A DNA stretch of 64,000 bases from Conoideocrella luteorostrata (GCA_032433595.1 JASWJB010000007.1:248001-312000); one strand, 5' to 3'. Shown: positions 35,940-47,187, counted from the first letter of the stretch. Made by a program: numbers and translations. The notes: a model not told the origin generated them from the letters alone.

Positions 35940-38900
35940 TCAAGCACTAGTAGCATGACACGCATACTCGAGACGCATTGAGGCAAGCCAAGTCGTCAAG
36001 TTCAGCGTATCGCCGCCCACCACAACCGTGCCAGTAGCTTCTCCATTATGCATATTTTCATCGCACGGAGGTACATAGAGAAATTCGTGGCTTGGCGAAC
36101 ATGACTTGTGCTGGAGTTCCCCTCTCCTAAACATGTCATAGCATTTGGATTCAAATCCTACATCTATGCAGTCTCTGCACACGTAGATATCGCTTCCGCA
36201 GCACCATTCGTGCCCACAGAAGCCATCACATGAGTAGAAGGGACGTGATGCATGCTCCGAAGCGGCGGATCTATTTGCATCGTTATTGCATTCCGTTGCG
36301 TCCAGCCTGGCGTGTGTGTGGCCCAGCAGTGACCATGCCGCCGCCCCGTTTACCTCATCAAGGGGCATCAGGGACCTCGCAAGGTAATAATATCCGTAAT
36401 GGTCGTTGTCGGGATCATCATCTGTCAGTGCGTCCAGGGCATTTTGCACATACGGAGCAAGCGTTTTCCTTGCCAGTTCGATATTCCCAGCCAATGTGTA
36501 TAGTCGTCCTAGGAGAATCCGTGGGCCTTGATGTGCAGCCTTGTCCCACTTTGACGGTGTGTGAGAGACCAAATATTCGAGTTTCTTGATGTACGGCTCT
36601 GCATCATTGTGCATAATACCTACCTCCTTTGCTTTCTCCAGATACAATGCCCCGAGTGCAGCCCCGGTCTTGCAACCGCAAAAATACTGCACGATGCCAT
36701 CGGTCGATGGCATTCCCCAATTGAAGTTCAGTTCATACATCTGTATCGCCTTTTTACTTGCTTCCTCAGTGCCCCAGTAGTGGTGTAGTGCTTTGCCAAA
36801 CTCGTAACGAAGTGATGATAGGTTCCTCGTAAACATCGCCTTGTGCTCCGACGCTGCAATCGCTAGTTCAAATGCTTCCTCTGCAACCTCTAGTCTGTTC
36901 GATTCTGCCAATGCCCAATTCACTACTTCGTAAAATAGATGATTGCCACTATAAGATATGTACATTGTTACCAATCGGCTGAGGCCCTGTGTGGTTACAT
37001 TACTCCTCAGGTATTCAATGATTTCAGTGACTTTTTGCGGTTGATTCTTTTTTCGAAGTTCATTCATAAAGGGGAACATGGGTTGGAAGTTATCTTCCAA
37101 TAATTCCATGATGATTCTGTACACCCGCATTGCTTCGTCAAACTGATTCACCCCAACATAGGCAGTGGCAAGTGTTTCGGTGACCTGGCGATAAAGTGAC
37201 TTGTCGCACTCTAGGTCGTTGTCAAGGCGCCGTTTCAGCGGCGCGGCAATCTTGATCGTCTCAGCGAAATCTTCCAACTTCAAATGCGTCATAGCTTTCC
37301 CACGCAGCGCCAGAACATCTGTAGCATGCTGCGCCAAAGCCTCATCGTATTTCTCTAACGCCTGTGGGTAGAAAGAGAACTCTCTAATTGTGTCCGCTAC
37401 TTTGACACGAGGTAACAGCTCGTTGTCACTGATGTCCATAGAGTGTCTTGCAAAACGTTCGACTTGAATGATATCCTCTAGTGTCATGGACTGGAGAGAT
37501 TTTGTCGTTTTCCGGCCGGACACTTGATCCATGTAAACATACAGGAGATAACATGATCCGCGGAGCTTCCATGAGTCTGTTTGGAGCCAACGACGCGCAA
37601 CTACAAGAATAGCAGGAAGCAACGGGCTAATTTCATCATGGTTTGGGTAAACCGACAGCCGACTTATCCAAAGCTTCTGCTCTGGTGAAAAGTCTCTTGC
37701 AGCTGCCGTATCTTTGAGAAAGTCTATAACGGCTTGGACATACCCATTAACATCTTTGTCCTCCACCCACGTTGATCTCATGGCGAATAAACGCGCATCA
37801 AACCACCACCTTTCAATTATTACTTCGTCCTGAAATATTCTCAGCAGAAGCGGACCGACTGCCCTTTTTAAATCGGAGTCTTCTTTGGATCTTCGTGACA
37901 GATCGATATTGACGAGATGTTTACAAAAATAGTCGTAGGCATAGCGAAGGAGATGCTGGAAGCTTTTCTGGTGTGTATCTGTTCCTTTGTTGACAATGGC
38001 TTCTAACAAGCATAGCAAGATCCGAAGATGGACCGTGCTGAAGTCGATATGTATTGTGTTACTGAGACTACTTACTCGGCGACTGAAGAACTCCTCAAAC
38101 CCGAATTTATCGTATAGTTCTTCGTCGCACGCCATCTTTAAAACTCTTCGAACAATTGCCATCTCCTTCGGATGTATTGGCGCATTCTCTGCCATCGCAG
38201 TCTCAAAATCTTGGCGCTGTTTCTTGAAGTAGTCCTGGAGCGAGCTCGAGCGGAGCGCCACATGCGACTTGCCAGTCGCCAACTCTCGGACAATGCTAAA
38301 GACACCAGAGTAATCTTGAGAAATTTGGTCTTTGAGACTGATCAGTGATTTCTGTCCATTTTTGAACAGTAGAACTTGCTCCAGTGTCTCGACAGTGAAA
38401 GGTGTACCAACTCCGGCACCGCCAATCACCCATTCGAGCAGAGTGTTCAGGTCGTCAATGTCTTCAGCCGAGAGACTATTATTCAATGATGAGATTTCGC
38501 GACCTATCGTCTCGATACGATCTTCTGCAGCGTGCCTTAGTGTCTCTTCAATTGATGACACTCGGTGCTGTGATCCGATGTCGAGCAAGTTGTAGCGCAA
38601 TTTGACAAAATCCCCCGCTGCTCCGTCCACGAGAGCTTTGACAATCTGCTGCCGTAGATTGGCAGTTTGTGGGTCGGTTCTATTCTTCAACGCCTTCATG
38701 TTATCCATACTCGTCTCAATATATGAGACAATGTCGTCCTGGTTCCGTACCCCGAGCGGCATTCGCTCCAAGCATGCACCAAGGCTGGAAGACAGGGTTT
38801 CAACGACGTTAGGACGCCCAGTTAGGAAGAATTTCAACCGAAGTCTGGAATACTGTGTCGAGAGCACAGAAGCGTCGTGAAGTATCCGTAAAAGAGGGTT

Positions 38901-40325
38901 CCCTTTTTCACAAAAGGCATTGTCAATGCCGTCGAGGACAATAAAGAAGACCGCATCGATGTCCGCAAGTGTCTTGACCAATCGTTCCCAAAGGATTGAC
39001 GTGTTTGCAAATTCTTCGTGATTGATACACCGTTTCGAGACTGACAACTCATAGTTCCGATTTTGGTGTGTTAATTGCCAAATAATTGACCTCAGACATC
39101 TATTTAAGTCGCTATATCTTCTGCTTCTAATAGTATGCGAACCATGCTGTTGAGTCTGGAATCTCGCGTCGGTCGCGGAATAGCTGTCCATGGGGAAAAA
39201 GTGGTATGCGATAGCAGCCTGAAACTCTGCCGGTAGTGTCGCATAACGCTTCTGGAGATGGCGCACAACCGTCGATGTCAGATAAGTCTTGCCGTATCCC
39301 TCCTTTGCCTCCACGGCGAATATTGGGCTTCCTGTACGTGCAACATCGGCCCAGGCAGCGAAGCGTGGATCCCGATTCACCAGCCACTCGCCAGTGCCAG
39401 GCACCGTATTTCCGATACATTCTTCGAGCTGTGCCGCTAAATTTTCCTTGGGCCCGATCTGCAATGCTCTTCGTATCGTTTCTTCTCGTCTCTTGTTCAC
39501 ATCTGCCACTTGTCTCTCACGTTCAGCGCTCTCCAGAATGTCAACCATGCCTCCAAGGTCCATTGTCATGTCTTCGAGTCTTTTGTCAGTCCTCTCAAAG
39601 CCCATCTCCATGCCAGTGCTCATCTCCACCACAGAAGTCTCTGTTCTCGTGACGCTTGCCTCGGTGGTCTTGCTGGACTCTAGTATCAGAGCAACCGTCA
39701 TCCCCAGCTCACGCGCAATCGTCCCTTCGAGCTTCTCCAATTGAGACTTGATTCCAAAATCGTGGTCAAATGCAAAAACTTTGGCAAAAGTGATGAACTT
39801 AGACTGTTGCGTAAGCTCGATGGCAATGCAACAGATTTCGACAAAGCACTCTAGCAGCTCGCCTATGATGGTTTTTAAGTGTGAGTCAATCGAGCTCAAA
39901 GACCTGGTATAGACTTGGAATCGCTCTAGAAATGCCGAAATGCGCTCCAACAGATTGTTGAGGGCTTCAAAGACTCGGCTGAAATGCCTTGCTCTTTCTA
40001 CCAAGAACATCACGCCATTCAACACAAGTTCCGCGGGACCGAAAACCGTCGCCACCCCTTGAACGGCAATTTTCCCCAAGGTTTCGAGTGCGAGAACCGT
40101 CTTTTCGAGAACATATTTTGCCTTCTCGGACTTGCTGTTGGGCTCGCTCGTCTTGCTCTTGTTGTCGCCCAGCTTGGCAAGCACATCCTCAATGGTGATT
40201 GGCAGTTTCAAGTCCTGCCGACCCTTTTTGCAGACCTTGCACAACTTATTGGTCGCTCTCTCCCACTGCTCAGCAAATTCGGGTTCTTGTGCAAGTTCCG
40301 TCATGGTGCTGTTCGGAGAGGCCAA
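35940..40325 (-). CDS. STAND receptor: Goodbye-like, NACHT, helical repeats, Cys-rich tail
   Basis: An intact, intronless 1461-residue protein with ATG at 40325. Residues about 15-135 resemble the fungal Goodbye N-terminal domain (FAEQWERATNKLCK, then a helix-rich stretch ending FQVYTRSL). A coiled region with repeated Thr/Glu (about 220-280) follows. The NTPase has Walker A GYGKTYL (343-349), lacking the usual first Gly, and Walker B FFIVLDGID (460-468). From about 980 to 1340 the protein is helical and TPR-like. The C-terminus (1366-1420) holds eleven Cys and two His in a compact module (CDGFCGHEWCC, VCRDC, SHEFLYVPP) that may bind zinc. Such proteins are fungal NLR-like receptors of non-self recognition (family knowledge). 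No partner effector gene is adjacent. A doubled TACGGAGTA lies 99-114 bases upstream of the ATG. Confidence 0.9.
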   Translation of the reverse strand: MASPNSTMTELAQEPEFAEQWERATNKLCKVCKKGRQDLKLPITIEDVLAKLGDNKSKTSEPNSKSEKAKYVLEKTVLALETLGKIAVQGVATVFGPAELVLNGVMFLVERARHFSRVFEALNNLLERISAFLERFQVYTRSLSSIDSHLKTIIGELLECFVEICCIAIELTQQSKFITFAKVFAFDHDFGIKSQLEKLEGTIARELGMTVALILESSKTTEASVTRTETSVVEMSTGMEMGFERTDKRLEDMTMDLGGMVDILESAERERQVADVNKRREETIRRALQIGPKENLAAQLEECIGNTVPGTGEWLVNRDPRFAAWADVARTGSPIFAVEAKEGYGKTYLTSTVVRHLQKRYATLPAEFQAAIAYHFFPMDSYSATDARFQTQQHGSHTIRSRRYSDLNRCLRSIIWQLTHQNRNYELSVSKRCINHEEFANTSILWERLVKTLADIDAVFFIVLDGIDNAFCEKGNPLLRILHDASVLSTQYSRLRLKFFLTGRPNVVETLSSSLGACLERMPLGVRNQDDIVSYIETSMDNMKALKNRTDPQTANLRQQIVKALVDGAAGDFVKLRYNLLDIGSQHRVSSIEETLRHAAEDRIETIGREISSLNNSLSAEDIDDLNTLLEWVIGGAGVGTPFTVETLEQVLLFKNGQKSLISLKDQISQDYSGVFSIVRELATGKSHVALRSSSLQDYFKKQRQDFETAMAENAPIHPKEMAIVRRVLKMACDEELYDKFGFEEFFSRRVSSLSNTIHIDFSTVHLRILLCLLEAIVNKGTDTHQKSFQHLLRYAYDYFCKHLVNIDLSRRSKEDSDLKRAVGPLLLRIFQDEVIIERWWFDARLFAMRSTWVEDKDVNGYVQAVIDFLKDTAAARDFSPEQKLWISRLSVYPNHDEISPLLPAILVVARRWLQTDSWKLRGSCYLLYVYMDQVSGRKTTKSLQSMTLEDIIQVERFARHSMDISDNELLPRVKVADTIREFSFYPQALEKYDEALAQHATDVLALRGKAMTHLKLEDFAETIKIAAPLKRRLDNDLECDKSLYRQVTETLATAYVGVNQFDEAMRVYRIIMELLEDNFQPMFPFMNELRKKNQPQKVTEIIEYLRSNVTTQGLSRLVTMYISYSGNHLFYEVVNWALAESNRLEVAEEAFELAIAASEHKAMFTRNLSSLRYEFGKALHHYWGTEEASKKAIQMYELNFNWGMPSTDGIVQYFCGCKTGAALGALYLEKAKEVGIMHNDAEPYIKKLEYLVSHTPSKWDKAAHQGPRILLGRLYTLAGNIELARKTLAPYVQNALDALTDDDPDNDHYGYYYLARSLMPLDEVNGAAAWSLLGHTHARLDATECNNDANRSAASEHASRPFYSCDGFCGHEWCCGSDIYVCRDCIDVGFESKCYDMFRRGELQHKSCSPSHEFLYVPPCDENMHNGEATGTVVVGGDTLNLTTWLASMRLEYACHATSA

Positions 40326-40634
40326 TGCAATTTGGGGGTTGCTCTTGCTGCGACCAGATTATGGAAGGCCGTCAGCTTATTATGGATGGCAGTACTGCAC
40401 GGGCGGTGTAATACAACGGTCATTACGGAGTACGGAGTAGTAGCAGCATATGCATGTATAATTTAAGCATTCATGAACCCGCCGGGCCCCTTTGTCAATC
40501 CAGCCAACCAGTTTTTCTTTCCCGTGACTGACTACTCCGTGCCTTGTTAGCCTCATTGAGTGGGCGCCCACTGTAGTTAAGTGTGTCGATTAACGCGGGG
40601 GATGCGACCGTGCCGGCTCTCCGGTAGCGCAAGG

Positions 40635-41057
40635 TTAATCAATCTCGTGCGTGACAACAGAGCAAAAACGTGTGAATCTGCTCGTTTCGACAGCTGGCTC
40701 ATACGTTTTAATAACGCTCTGCTCCGGGTTTGGTGTGAGGGGAGGAGTGACGTTTTCCCGTATCTGATCTAGGAACAGCGCCCCCAAAGCCCGCCAGACC
40801 TCCCAGGCCGGAGGTTCTTCTAACGAGCCCAGTCCGCTACCCTTTTTTGGAGCTAAGTCGCCCCAACCCGGCCTGGAGGGGATGTCACTGATCACAGCAC
40901 CCGCTGCTAACTTAAAAGTGGCGAGAAAGCGTTCGCCTCGGAGAGTCCATTTGCGCATCCAATGAAGAATTTCAAGATGAAACGCCATACCGAATGATAA
41001 ATATGATTTTACATGCTGGCTAAAGCGGAGGAGACGCCCATACTGCGTCTTCCGCAA
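40635..41057 (-). other. 140-codon ORF, possibly repeat-derived
   Basis: An uninterrupted frame without a good upstream ATG (the first ATG is internal, at about 40988). It encodes Trp- and Pro-rich segments such as EEPPAWEVWRALGALF and VTPPLTPNPEQSVIKTYE. The wording reminds me of short hypothetical proteins recurring in hypocrealean genomes, but that is an impression, not a verified match. It may be a fragment of a dispersed element rather than a gene. Confidence 0.3.
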
Positions 41058-42122
41058 ATGTACTTACATGAGGCTTCAGCCAGCACTTAGTATCGACCTA
41101 CCTAGAACTGACATCGACGCACTCTACCCTCATTTGCTTTTAGCCACCATATACAAGCTCGTGTTATTGATCAATCCAAAATTCGTTGAGCATGAGTCGT
41201 TATTTCTCTACCCCAGCTAGACCACTTTGTTTACGTCAACATGTTTTTGTCGGTAATGATTTTAGCTTACAAATTATTGCTTCATTCTGACTGGCGTATT
41301 TCTTCTCTTGGTTCTCGTAAGGATTCAAGAACGATGCGCAGGTGGGTTCCAGTGACACCGTCAATAGTGAATGAGCCTAATAGTCTTCTCACAAAGTCCC
41401 AACCTTTATGTTTTTTGTTTGCATAAGAAATGTGCTTAAGTCTCTCGAGTTCGTTATCAGCGGCGTTCTATCTATGGCGATAATTAACGGCATTTATCTT
41501 GAAGGCCGTGTATCTTTCTCGAGACCACCGCCAGCTGTAAATAAAATAGTTAGACGAAAATGAAAGTATCAGTCGTTGGAAGAAGAAGAAGAAGCACCTA
41601 TGCAAGTCTCTGGCTAGCCATACTGTTGAGCTTGACCCATGCCAAGTTTGGTGGCAGTCTGATATCTTCCGTGAAGCACTTGGTCAAGGCAAACGGGATT
41701 GAACCGACTGGTGTCGTAATATGAAGTCTTCCCTCCTTCGATCAATGAAGACGAATCAAGTCGCGGTGCAACAGCAGCTGATAAAGGCCATGGGAGGTGT
41801 GTCAGAAACATAAGCGACCGTGGTTTGTAATGCCTGAAAAGGTTCATCATATGCATTTATGTCTTCCGTTTTAGCGGTACCTAATTTGTGGGAGGTAATT
41901 ATTTAGTTGCGGCGCGGATTGTTGGCACACTTTTTTCACGGTAAATGATTGAAGGAGTATGAGAAAAGCAGTAGCACCGCCGATCTCTAGTGGTTTTCAG
42001 TAAGAACTGATCTCAGTCAACGTGGTAAGGCAGACAATCGAGTCATTCAACTTTTTCCAGTTGAGATGACCGGGAAAGGTACCGTACAAGAGATGACAAG
42101 AATCAGCAATGTCGGGCAATAG

Positions 42123-42215
42123 GGCGACGCCACCACCACACATTGCACCACTGCACCACTGCACCACCACCACCACACCACCACCACCACCACCACTGCC
42201 CCACCGCACCACTAC
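42123..42215. repeat. CCA-rich microsatellite
   Basis: A stretch made of CAC/CCA triplets with a few GCA and TGC interruptions; the opposite strand reads as poly-Gly/Val/Trp nonsense ORFs, which are artefacts. It lies 270 bases upstream of the C2H2 gene. Confidence 0.9.
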
Positions 42216-42484
42216 AACCACCCCCATGTTGGTCACATTGTGAGGCGTTACTTTGACACCCGGCCCTAACTAATGACCCAACGCTATGTAGCGACGCCTT
42301 GGAGGTACGTGAAGAGAAAAGCATAAGTAGGTCCCGCCAATCCTTCTAGGTCTACGGAATTTCTCCCTCCATAACTCTATTCGCCCTCGTTTCGATCCTC
42401 CATTGCTCCTGCAATTTCTCAACCTGCAATCGCCGTTCTTATACTCCGTATACTTGCATCAATCGTCAATCTACGGATACGCTC

Positions 42485-43836
42485 ATGTCTCAATTAAATC
42501 TCACGCAACCGTATAACAAGGAGGAGAATACAACACCCACGAACCCATTAGATGTTGGGCATATCTCAGTATTCCCCGGACAAGCCTTGACAGGTGAACC
42601 AGATGTACCGACTTACTCGTACGATGGCTTTGAATCCGAGCATGATTTTGACTCTTTCCTGCCTCAACAGGCGTCGTCGTGAGTTACCAAGCCTTCCGAA
42701 CCTAGTGCTGCTTGACCAAGCTCTACGGTGAAGGCGGTGTAGCATCGAAAAGAGAATGATAATTTGCGCTTCCTTCCAGTATAAGGTAATGTATAGGAGA
42801 CCGCTCGAGAGACATTAAATAACAAAAGCCTCGAGCCTTGCCCCCCGGACGGCGAGCCATGTTCTCGTCGTCCACCATAACTACAAACACCGCCGATCGC
42901 GTCTAGTCCTGGGCGACTATCATACGGAGTATGAATGAGCTAGCGAAGGATGGCGCATTATAATAAGAGCAAAAAAACTAGGGGGGCAAGTCAATCAAGT
43001 CGTGTGTCCATTTGTAAGCGACAAAACACATGTACATAGCTCTCACTTTCAGGATGAAGTGATTGTCTCCTCCTTGCTCGGCAGACTCCCTGCTTCGGTT
43101 GGCGCGATTGCCGATGTAGTAGTCTTCAGTCCCCTTCAAATGCGACAATTATTCCCCCCGTGCTAACAATGCAGCGTGAAAAGACTTGACTTAACCAGCT
43201 CCGCCTACGCTAGTAACGACTTTTTAGGCAGGGCCGGCCCAGTTTCCATGGGCACCGGTATCGTAGTGAACACCTATCCTGATCAGCCAACAGTTAATCC
43301 TACAAGTCTACATGCGCTCAGTGGGCATGATTTGGACAACTCGTTTCGGGCAAGGGATATTGAATCGTTCTCTAATGTCCATTCAAATTCGACACCGTTG
43401 GTTGATGACAGTATGCAGAGCCGCGGTTGCTGCGCCTCAGATGGCGATCTTTACCCCGGAGATCAGAAACTCTGTGCAGATCCTGGCATGGTCAACCCCC
43501 CAGGCTCTGCTACTGTCACTACCTCCAGGTATGCCGTTTGCATCCTTTTATGTTGATGGGGATGCTGATCTATTTACAGCAATACATTGTCAGAGATTCC
43601 TTGTGAGTACTGCGGGAAATCATTCAAGAGAAAGGATTCCCGTGACCGCCACGTGGAAAACCATTGTGAACGGTTAGCACATATCCCCCAAGGGATTCAA
43701 AGTCGAGCAGAATACTAATATACTCAGGAAAAAAAAGAAAAAAAGCCATCGCTGTCCGATATGTAGAAAGGAATTTTCAAGAGAAGACAGTCTCAAGCGC
43801 CATTTGAATGAAGTTCATGCAGAGAGGAGTATTTAG
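42485..43836 (+). CDS. C2H2 zinc-finger transcription factor
   Basis: I model exons 42485-42678, 43175-43528, 43580-43672 and 43728-43836, giving 249 residues with all phases matching. Introns 2 and 3 are 51 and 55 nt; intron 1 is 496 nt (GTGAGT donor, CTAAC branch and GCAG acceptor), long for this window. The two C-terminal fingers lie in the last two exons: a CX2CX12HX4C finger (CEYCGKSFKRKDSRDRH) and a CX2CX12HX4H finger (CPICRKEFSREDSLKRH), separated by a Lys-rich linker (KKKKKSH). The N-terminal 180 residues are acidic and Ser/Thr/Pro-rich, suiting an activation domain. Size and layout resemble small pathway regulators, but it is 11 kb from the terpenoid genes across a LINE and a receptor gene, so a link is speculative. 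Confidence 0.75.
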
Positions 43837-45696
43837 CGCTAAACCAACGAGACTCAAGTAATGGCTGAGGGCAGTAATAGACGGCAACCAGGCCGTGGTC
43901 GTGTGGCTAGTGAGGTGGTTATAGGCGTACCTATGAGTGGATTTGGTCGTGTTGGATAATTGTAGAAGGTACAGGGCATGCGACAGCTCTGGTCTTCCTT
44001 GATTGAACACGCTCATATCCCACAATTGTTATATGTGCATTTGTGATTTCTGTAATATATGACTGGCCAAATATAACAAATAATAAGTCACAGCAAGCGT
44101 GCAACAGTACCAAATCATGAGCTGCGCCGCAGTCGACCGACGGTGAGCGCTTAATCTGCCAATGGGACGGATCTTCACCGATGATTGGATGGTCCTTGGG
44201 CTCTCCAAAAATACAGACAGAACCCGTATTTCTCCTTGAACCTGTGCTCATACATGCTGCTTGCAATTTGATAACATGTGGAAGAACAGAAAATTGTGTA
44301 GTCCTGAGATCAAGTTTGACGGGCTTGATTGACGTGGCTCGTTGGTGTATTGTGCATCTCGAGCCAGTCCGCCTCACCTCGTGCACTAAGCGTTTGTCTC
44401 CGTCGCCTATATATGAGAGGGACGGTGTTGAGTCTGTAAGGTGTTTGCCCTCTCATCTTAAAACACATTGAGTGTGATATATAGCCTTGCTCACTCCCAA
44501 AGATTTGTCGTCGGGTACTCCGTAGTTACCGAGTGATCATCTCGAGTGCGAGTTGGAACGCTAATCGTCGCCCTGCCATCCACCACGGAGACCCGTATTT
44601 AGCCTGCGCCACCAACAGCACAAATGATCAGTTAGGCAGCCTTGCATGTTTCCTGCAATGATGTTTCTGGCACCCATACTCCGCACTCCGCTAACTCCTA
44701 GACACACAGGCAAGACGGCGTGTCTGCTTAGGATTGGACCAATGTTGCGAGTACTGCCGATAATGCCGCGGTGCTTGCTGTTTTCGGGGGCCGCTGGAAG
44801 AAGTGAGCTCTTTCTTAATGTATACATATAAGAACAAGCTGTGTGCCATCAATGTCAACACTCCGCACCACCTCCAGTGTTTGCGACACGACCGATACGA
44901 AACTCCCTACAAGGTATGACTGCTGCTCGATTTGCTGCGAGCCATTGCTAATGTCTTACCAAGATCTCAAACACTCATTCACAGCAGCTCAGTCTATACC
45001 GCGCATCTTGCGAACCTCTCGTCCAAATGTGCAAAGCAGCTCAAGATCACTGCATCCAGTGTCACGAGAATAGCAGCGTTTATCCGGAATACTGTCTCAT
45101 CGTATATGAGTTCAGGCCTGGAGGCTTCGTCCAAATTATACATGATATTGGCAAAACGGCATCGATAAGCAAGGCAGTGCTCTGCGACTGCTGCAAGAAC
45201 AAAAACAAATTCCAAAAATGGGTGGCAGCCAAAGTCAAGAAAACTCAAGTTTGCTGGATTTGCCCCAAGTTTCGCAGATATGAGGAGGAGCCGCTTCGCA
45301 TAGTGAGATGCCTATAGGGAGAACACACTCGATCTTGAACATTGGTAATGACTGTCTTCTGAATATACATGTTTTTCGCAGATCTACTTCGCATCCTTTC
45401 ACTGCCCACATGATCTTCCCTCTTTGTAACGTTTGTCAACGTAAATGATTAAATCGATGAGTCAGGGAGCGGTTCCCGGTCGTTCTCCCGCGCTTCATGT
45501 AGCAGTTGAAAGCATGTTGAATCATAAAACAGTGTTCAGTATTTCTGAAGGACTGCAGTAGCCTTGGGTCCTAGGCATTTCCTTGAGCTGGTCCTTTCTG
45601 TGTCTTGGCTGGGGGGCTGTCACCAACGTCGGCGGTAGATATGAGAATACACAAAAAAGATCTTCGAAGCTGGAAATTGTCCGCGCCAGACAGGGC
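43837..45696. other. Intergenic, one doubtful small gene
   Basis: No ORF with a recognised family. TACTCCGTA lies at 44516-44524. A weak candidate small gene at 44849-45317 is listed separately. Confidence 0.45.
44849..45317 (+). CDS. Doubtful small Cys-rich hypothetical protein
   Basis: From about 45027 a 96-codon frame encodes paired cysteines (HCIQCHE, CDCCKNK, CWICP) and a Lys-rich middle, resembling a small zinc-binding protein. Upstream, an ATG-led frame is followed by a 50-nt segment with intron-like ends (GTATGA...CCAAG and a CTAAT branch), but the splice phase leads into another frame, so the model does not close. I do not recognise a family. It may be non-coding. Confidence 0.25.
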
Positions 45697-47097
45697 CTAC
45701 AAACACTGGGCGTAGTATGGGCTGTAAGACTTGCAAGTACCTTGCGCGCAGGTAGTTGGACCCTTCCAGCCCATGCCACCGCATTGTGCGTACAGTGCAG
45801 CACCAGGGCCAGATGTTGTAGTCTCAGCCGGTGGCGTGGACGTAGTTGGAGCAGCTGTCCCCGGAATAGAACTTGAGCTGGAGCCACCATTCCCTTGTTT
45901 ATAACCACTTGTAATTTGCTTGACTTGGTTTACAATGGCAGACATTTGAACACCTGAAGAACAATTTGCCAATTAGCAAGACCGTTTGCAGCATAGTTGT
46001 GGTTACGGATGGCAGTCATCTATACACACCTCCTATCTGGTCTGCGTTATTTCCGTACCAACCAACCCAATCCCAGCAGCCATATGGATTAGGTAGTGTG
46101 CCTTGCCAAGCTTGATGGGCTGTGTTATCAGGAACACCTTGAGGATAGAGGATAACAATATTATTCGCGTCTTTAAGAATCAAATCAGTGATCATTTGGA
46201 AGGATAAGTCTCAAACTGATATGGTAGGACTTACCAGCCCATCGATTGTATCCGGTATTCGTCGTGTACTTGTTCTGAATAGCCGAGTACGTTTGCTGAC
46301 ATCCATGAAGAGCAACATGAAGTTTACAGACCGTGCCTCCGGATTGGCATGACTTGGGCACGTAAATGTAGCCATTTGAATCCATCCCAGCTGCCCCGTA
46401 CTTCCCAGACTGGCTATAGCTCTGTACAGTGCTTGCAGCGGTCGATGCTCGAGGCTGAAGGTCGCCATACATCCACTTTAGTACAGCTCCGGCGCCATCA
46501 TAGCCACAGTTGGATATGAACGGCGAGCCCGTCGAGCCACATGCATTGTTGCCTGTAGAGTCAAAATCTGTAGGGAACGTGTGTGCTTGGCCGGGCTGAG
46601 ATACAAACGCGATGTTGCTTTCCGTGGTAAAGCCTGAAAGTTGCTGCTTTAATAGGTTCATGGGATTCAGCCCGACAGTATAATCCGAAGTCCCGACTTC
46701 CATAAAGACCTTTCGCTGTTTCAAGTTGGCGGTATCGGCAATTTGCTTGCCACTCCAAGCCTTCATATTCTGCGTCGGTTGGGAAATGCCCGGGTTGCCG
46801 TTGTTCATACACATTGAGTACTGCCGCATGCCTTCATTAGCATGATTCATTTCGGCGTGCTTTTGGAAGCAGCCGACATACCTGTTGATTGCGGGCGCAA
46901 TCAAATGGTCCGCCCGCGAAAACACCAAACCCCGTTCGGAACACATCTGAATAGGCGACACCAAGCTGGGCTGCCATGAATCCACCAGAAGACAATCCGG
47001 AAACCGAGACTGAGTTCGGGTCCACATTATACCCCTGAAGGTCGGCAGCCAAAACTGTCGTGATCGCGACCAAGAGAATAGTGATTATTGAAGCCAT
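45697..47097 (-). CDS. Secreted PHB-depolymerase-type esterase with C-terminal CBM1
   Basis: Four exons, 47097-46882, 46820-46235, 46170-46030 and 45953-45697, encode 399 residues; introns are 61, 64 and 76 nt and in phase. A signal peptide ([18 protein letters not shown]) is followed by a domain closely matching the circularly permuted fungal poly(3-hydroxybutyrate) depolymerase: lipase box GLSSG with Ser36, Asp118 in GTSDYTVG and His152 in GQAHTFP, spaced exactly as the triad of the Penicillium funiculosum enzyme (Ser39, Asp121, His155, from family knowledge). CWDWVGWYG completes the pocket. A Ser/Thr/Pro linker then leads to a complete fungal cellulose-binding module (about 365-399) with four Cys and the Trp/Tyr/Tyr binding face ([12 protein letters not shown]...SPYYAQC). 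It should hydrolyse short-chain hydroxyalkanoates or related esters outside the cell while bound to plant wall. Confidence 0.93.
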
Positions 47098-47178
47098 GAT
47101 GAAAAAAGAATGAAGTATTGCTGGCTAAGCAGAAAGAGACTCTTGCATGTCAATATCTGCACAAGCTGCGAAGGTGCA

Positions 47179-47187
47179 CTTTATATA
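47179..47187 (-). promoter_or_regulatory. TATA box of the depolymerase gene
   Basis: Minus-strand TATATAAAG, 82-90 bases before the ATG at 47097, the expected spacing for a fungal core promoter of a secreted-enzyme gene. Confidence 0.5.

Larger units (their letters stand above)
40326..42484. other. Intergenic between STAND gene and C2H2 regulator
   Basis: It holds the STAND promoter with two overlapping TACGGAGTA motifs (40424-40439), an ORF of possible repeat origin (40635-41057, listed separately), a short GAA run near 41580, a CCA microsatellite (42123-42215) and one TACTCCGTA at 42442-42450, about 35 bases before the regulator's ATG. Confidence 0.5.

Noticed and set aside
41997..42324. 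Two minus-strand ORFs rich in Gly, Val and Trp
   Set aside because: They are translations of the CCA microsatellite and have no start context or family resemblance.
42485..43836. C2H2 regulator as the TRI6-like regulator of the terpenoid cluster
   Set aside because: Size and C-terminal fingers fit loosely, but it lies 11 kb beyond the last cluster gene, across a LINE and a STAND gene, and the fingers are not distinctive.
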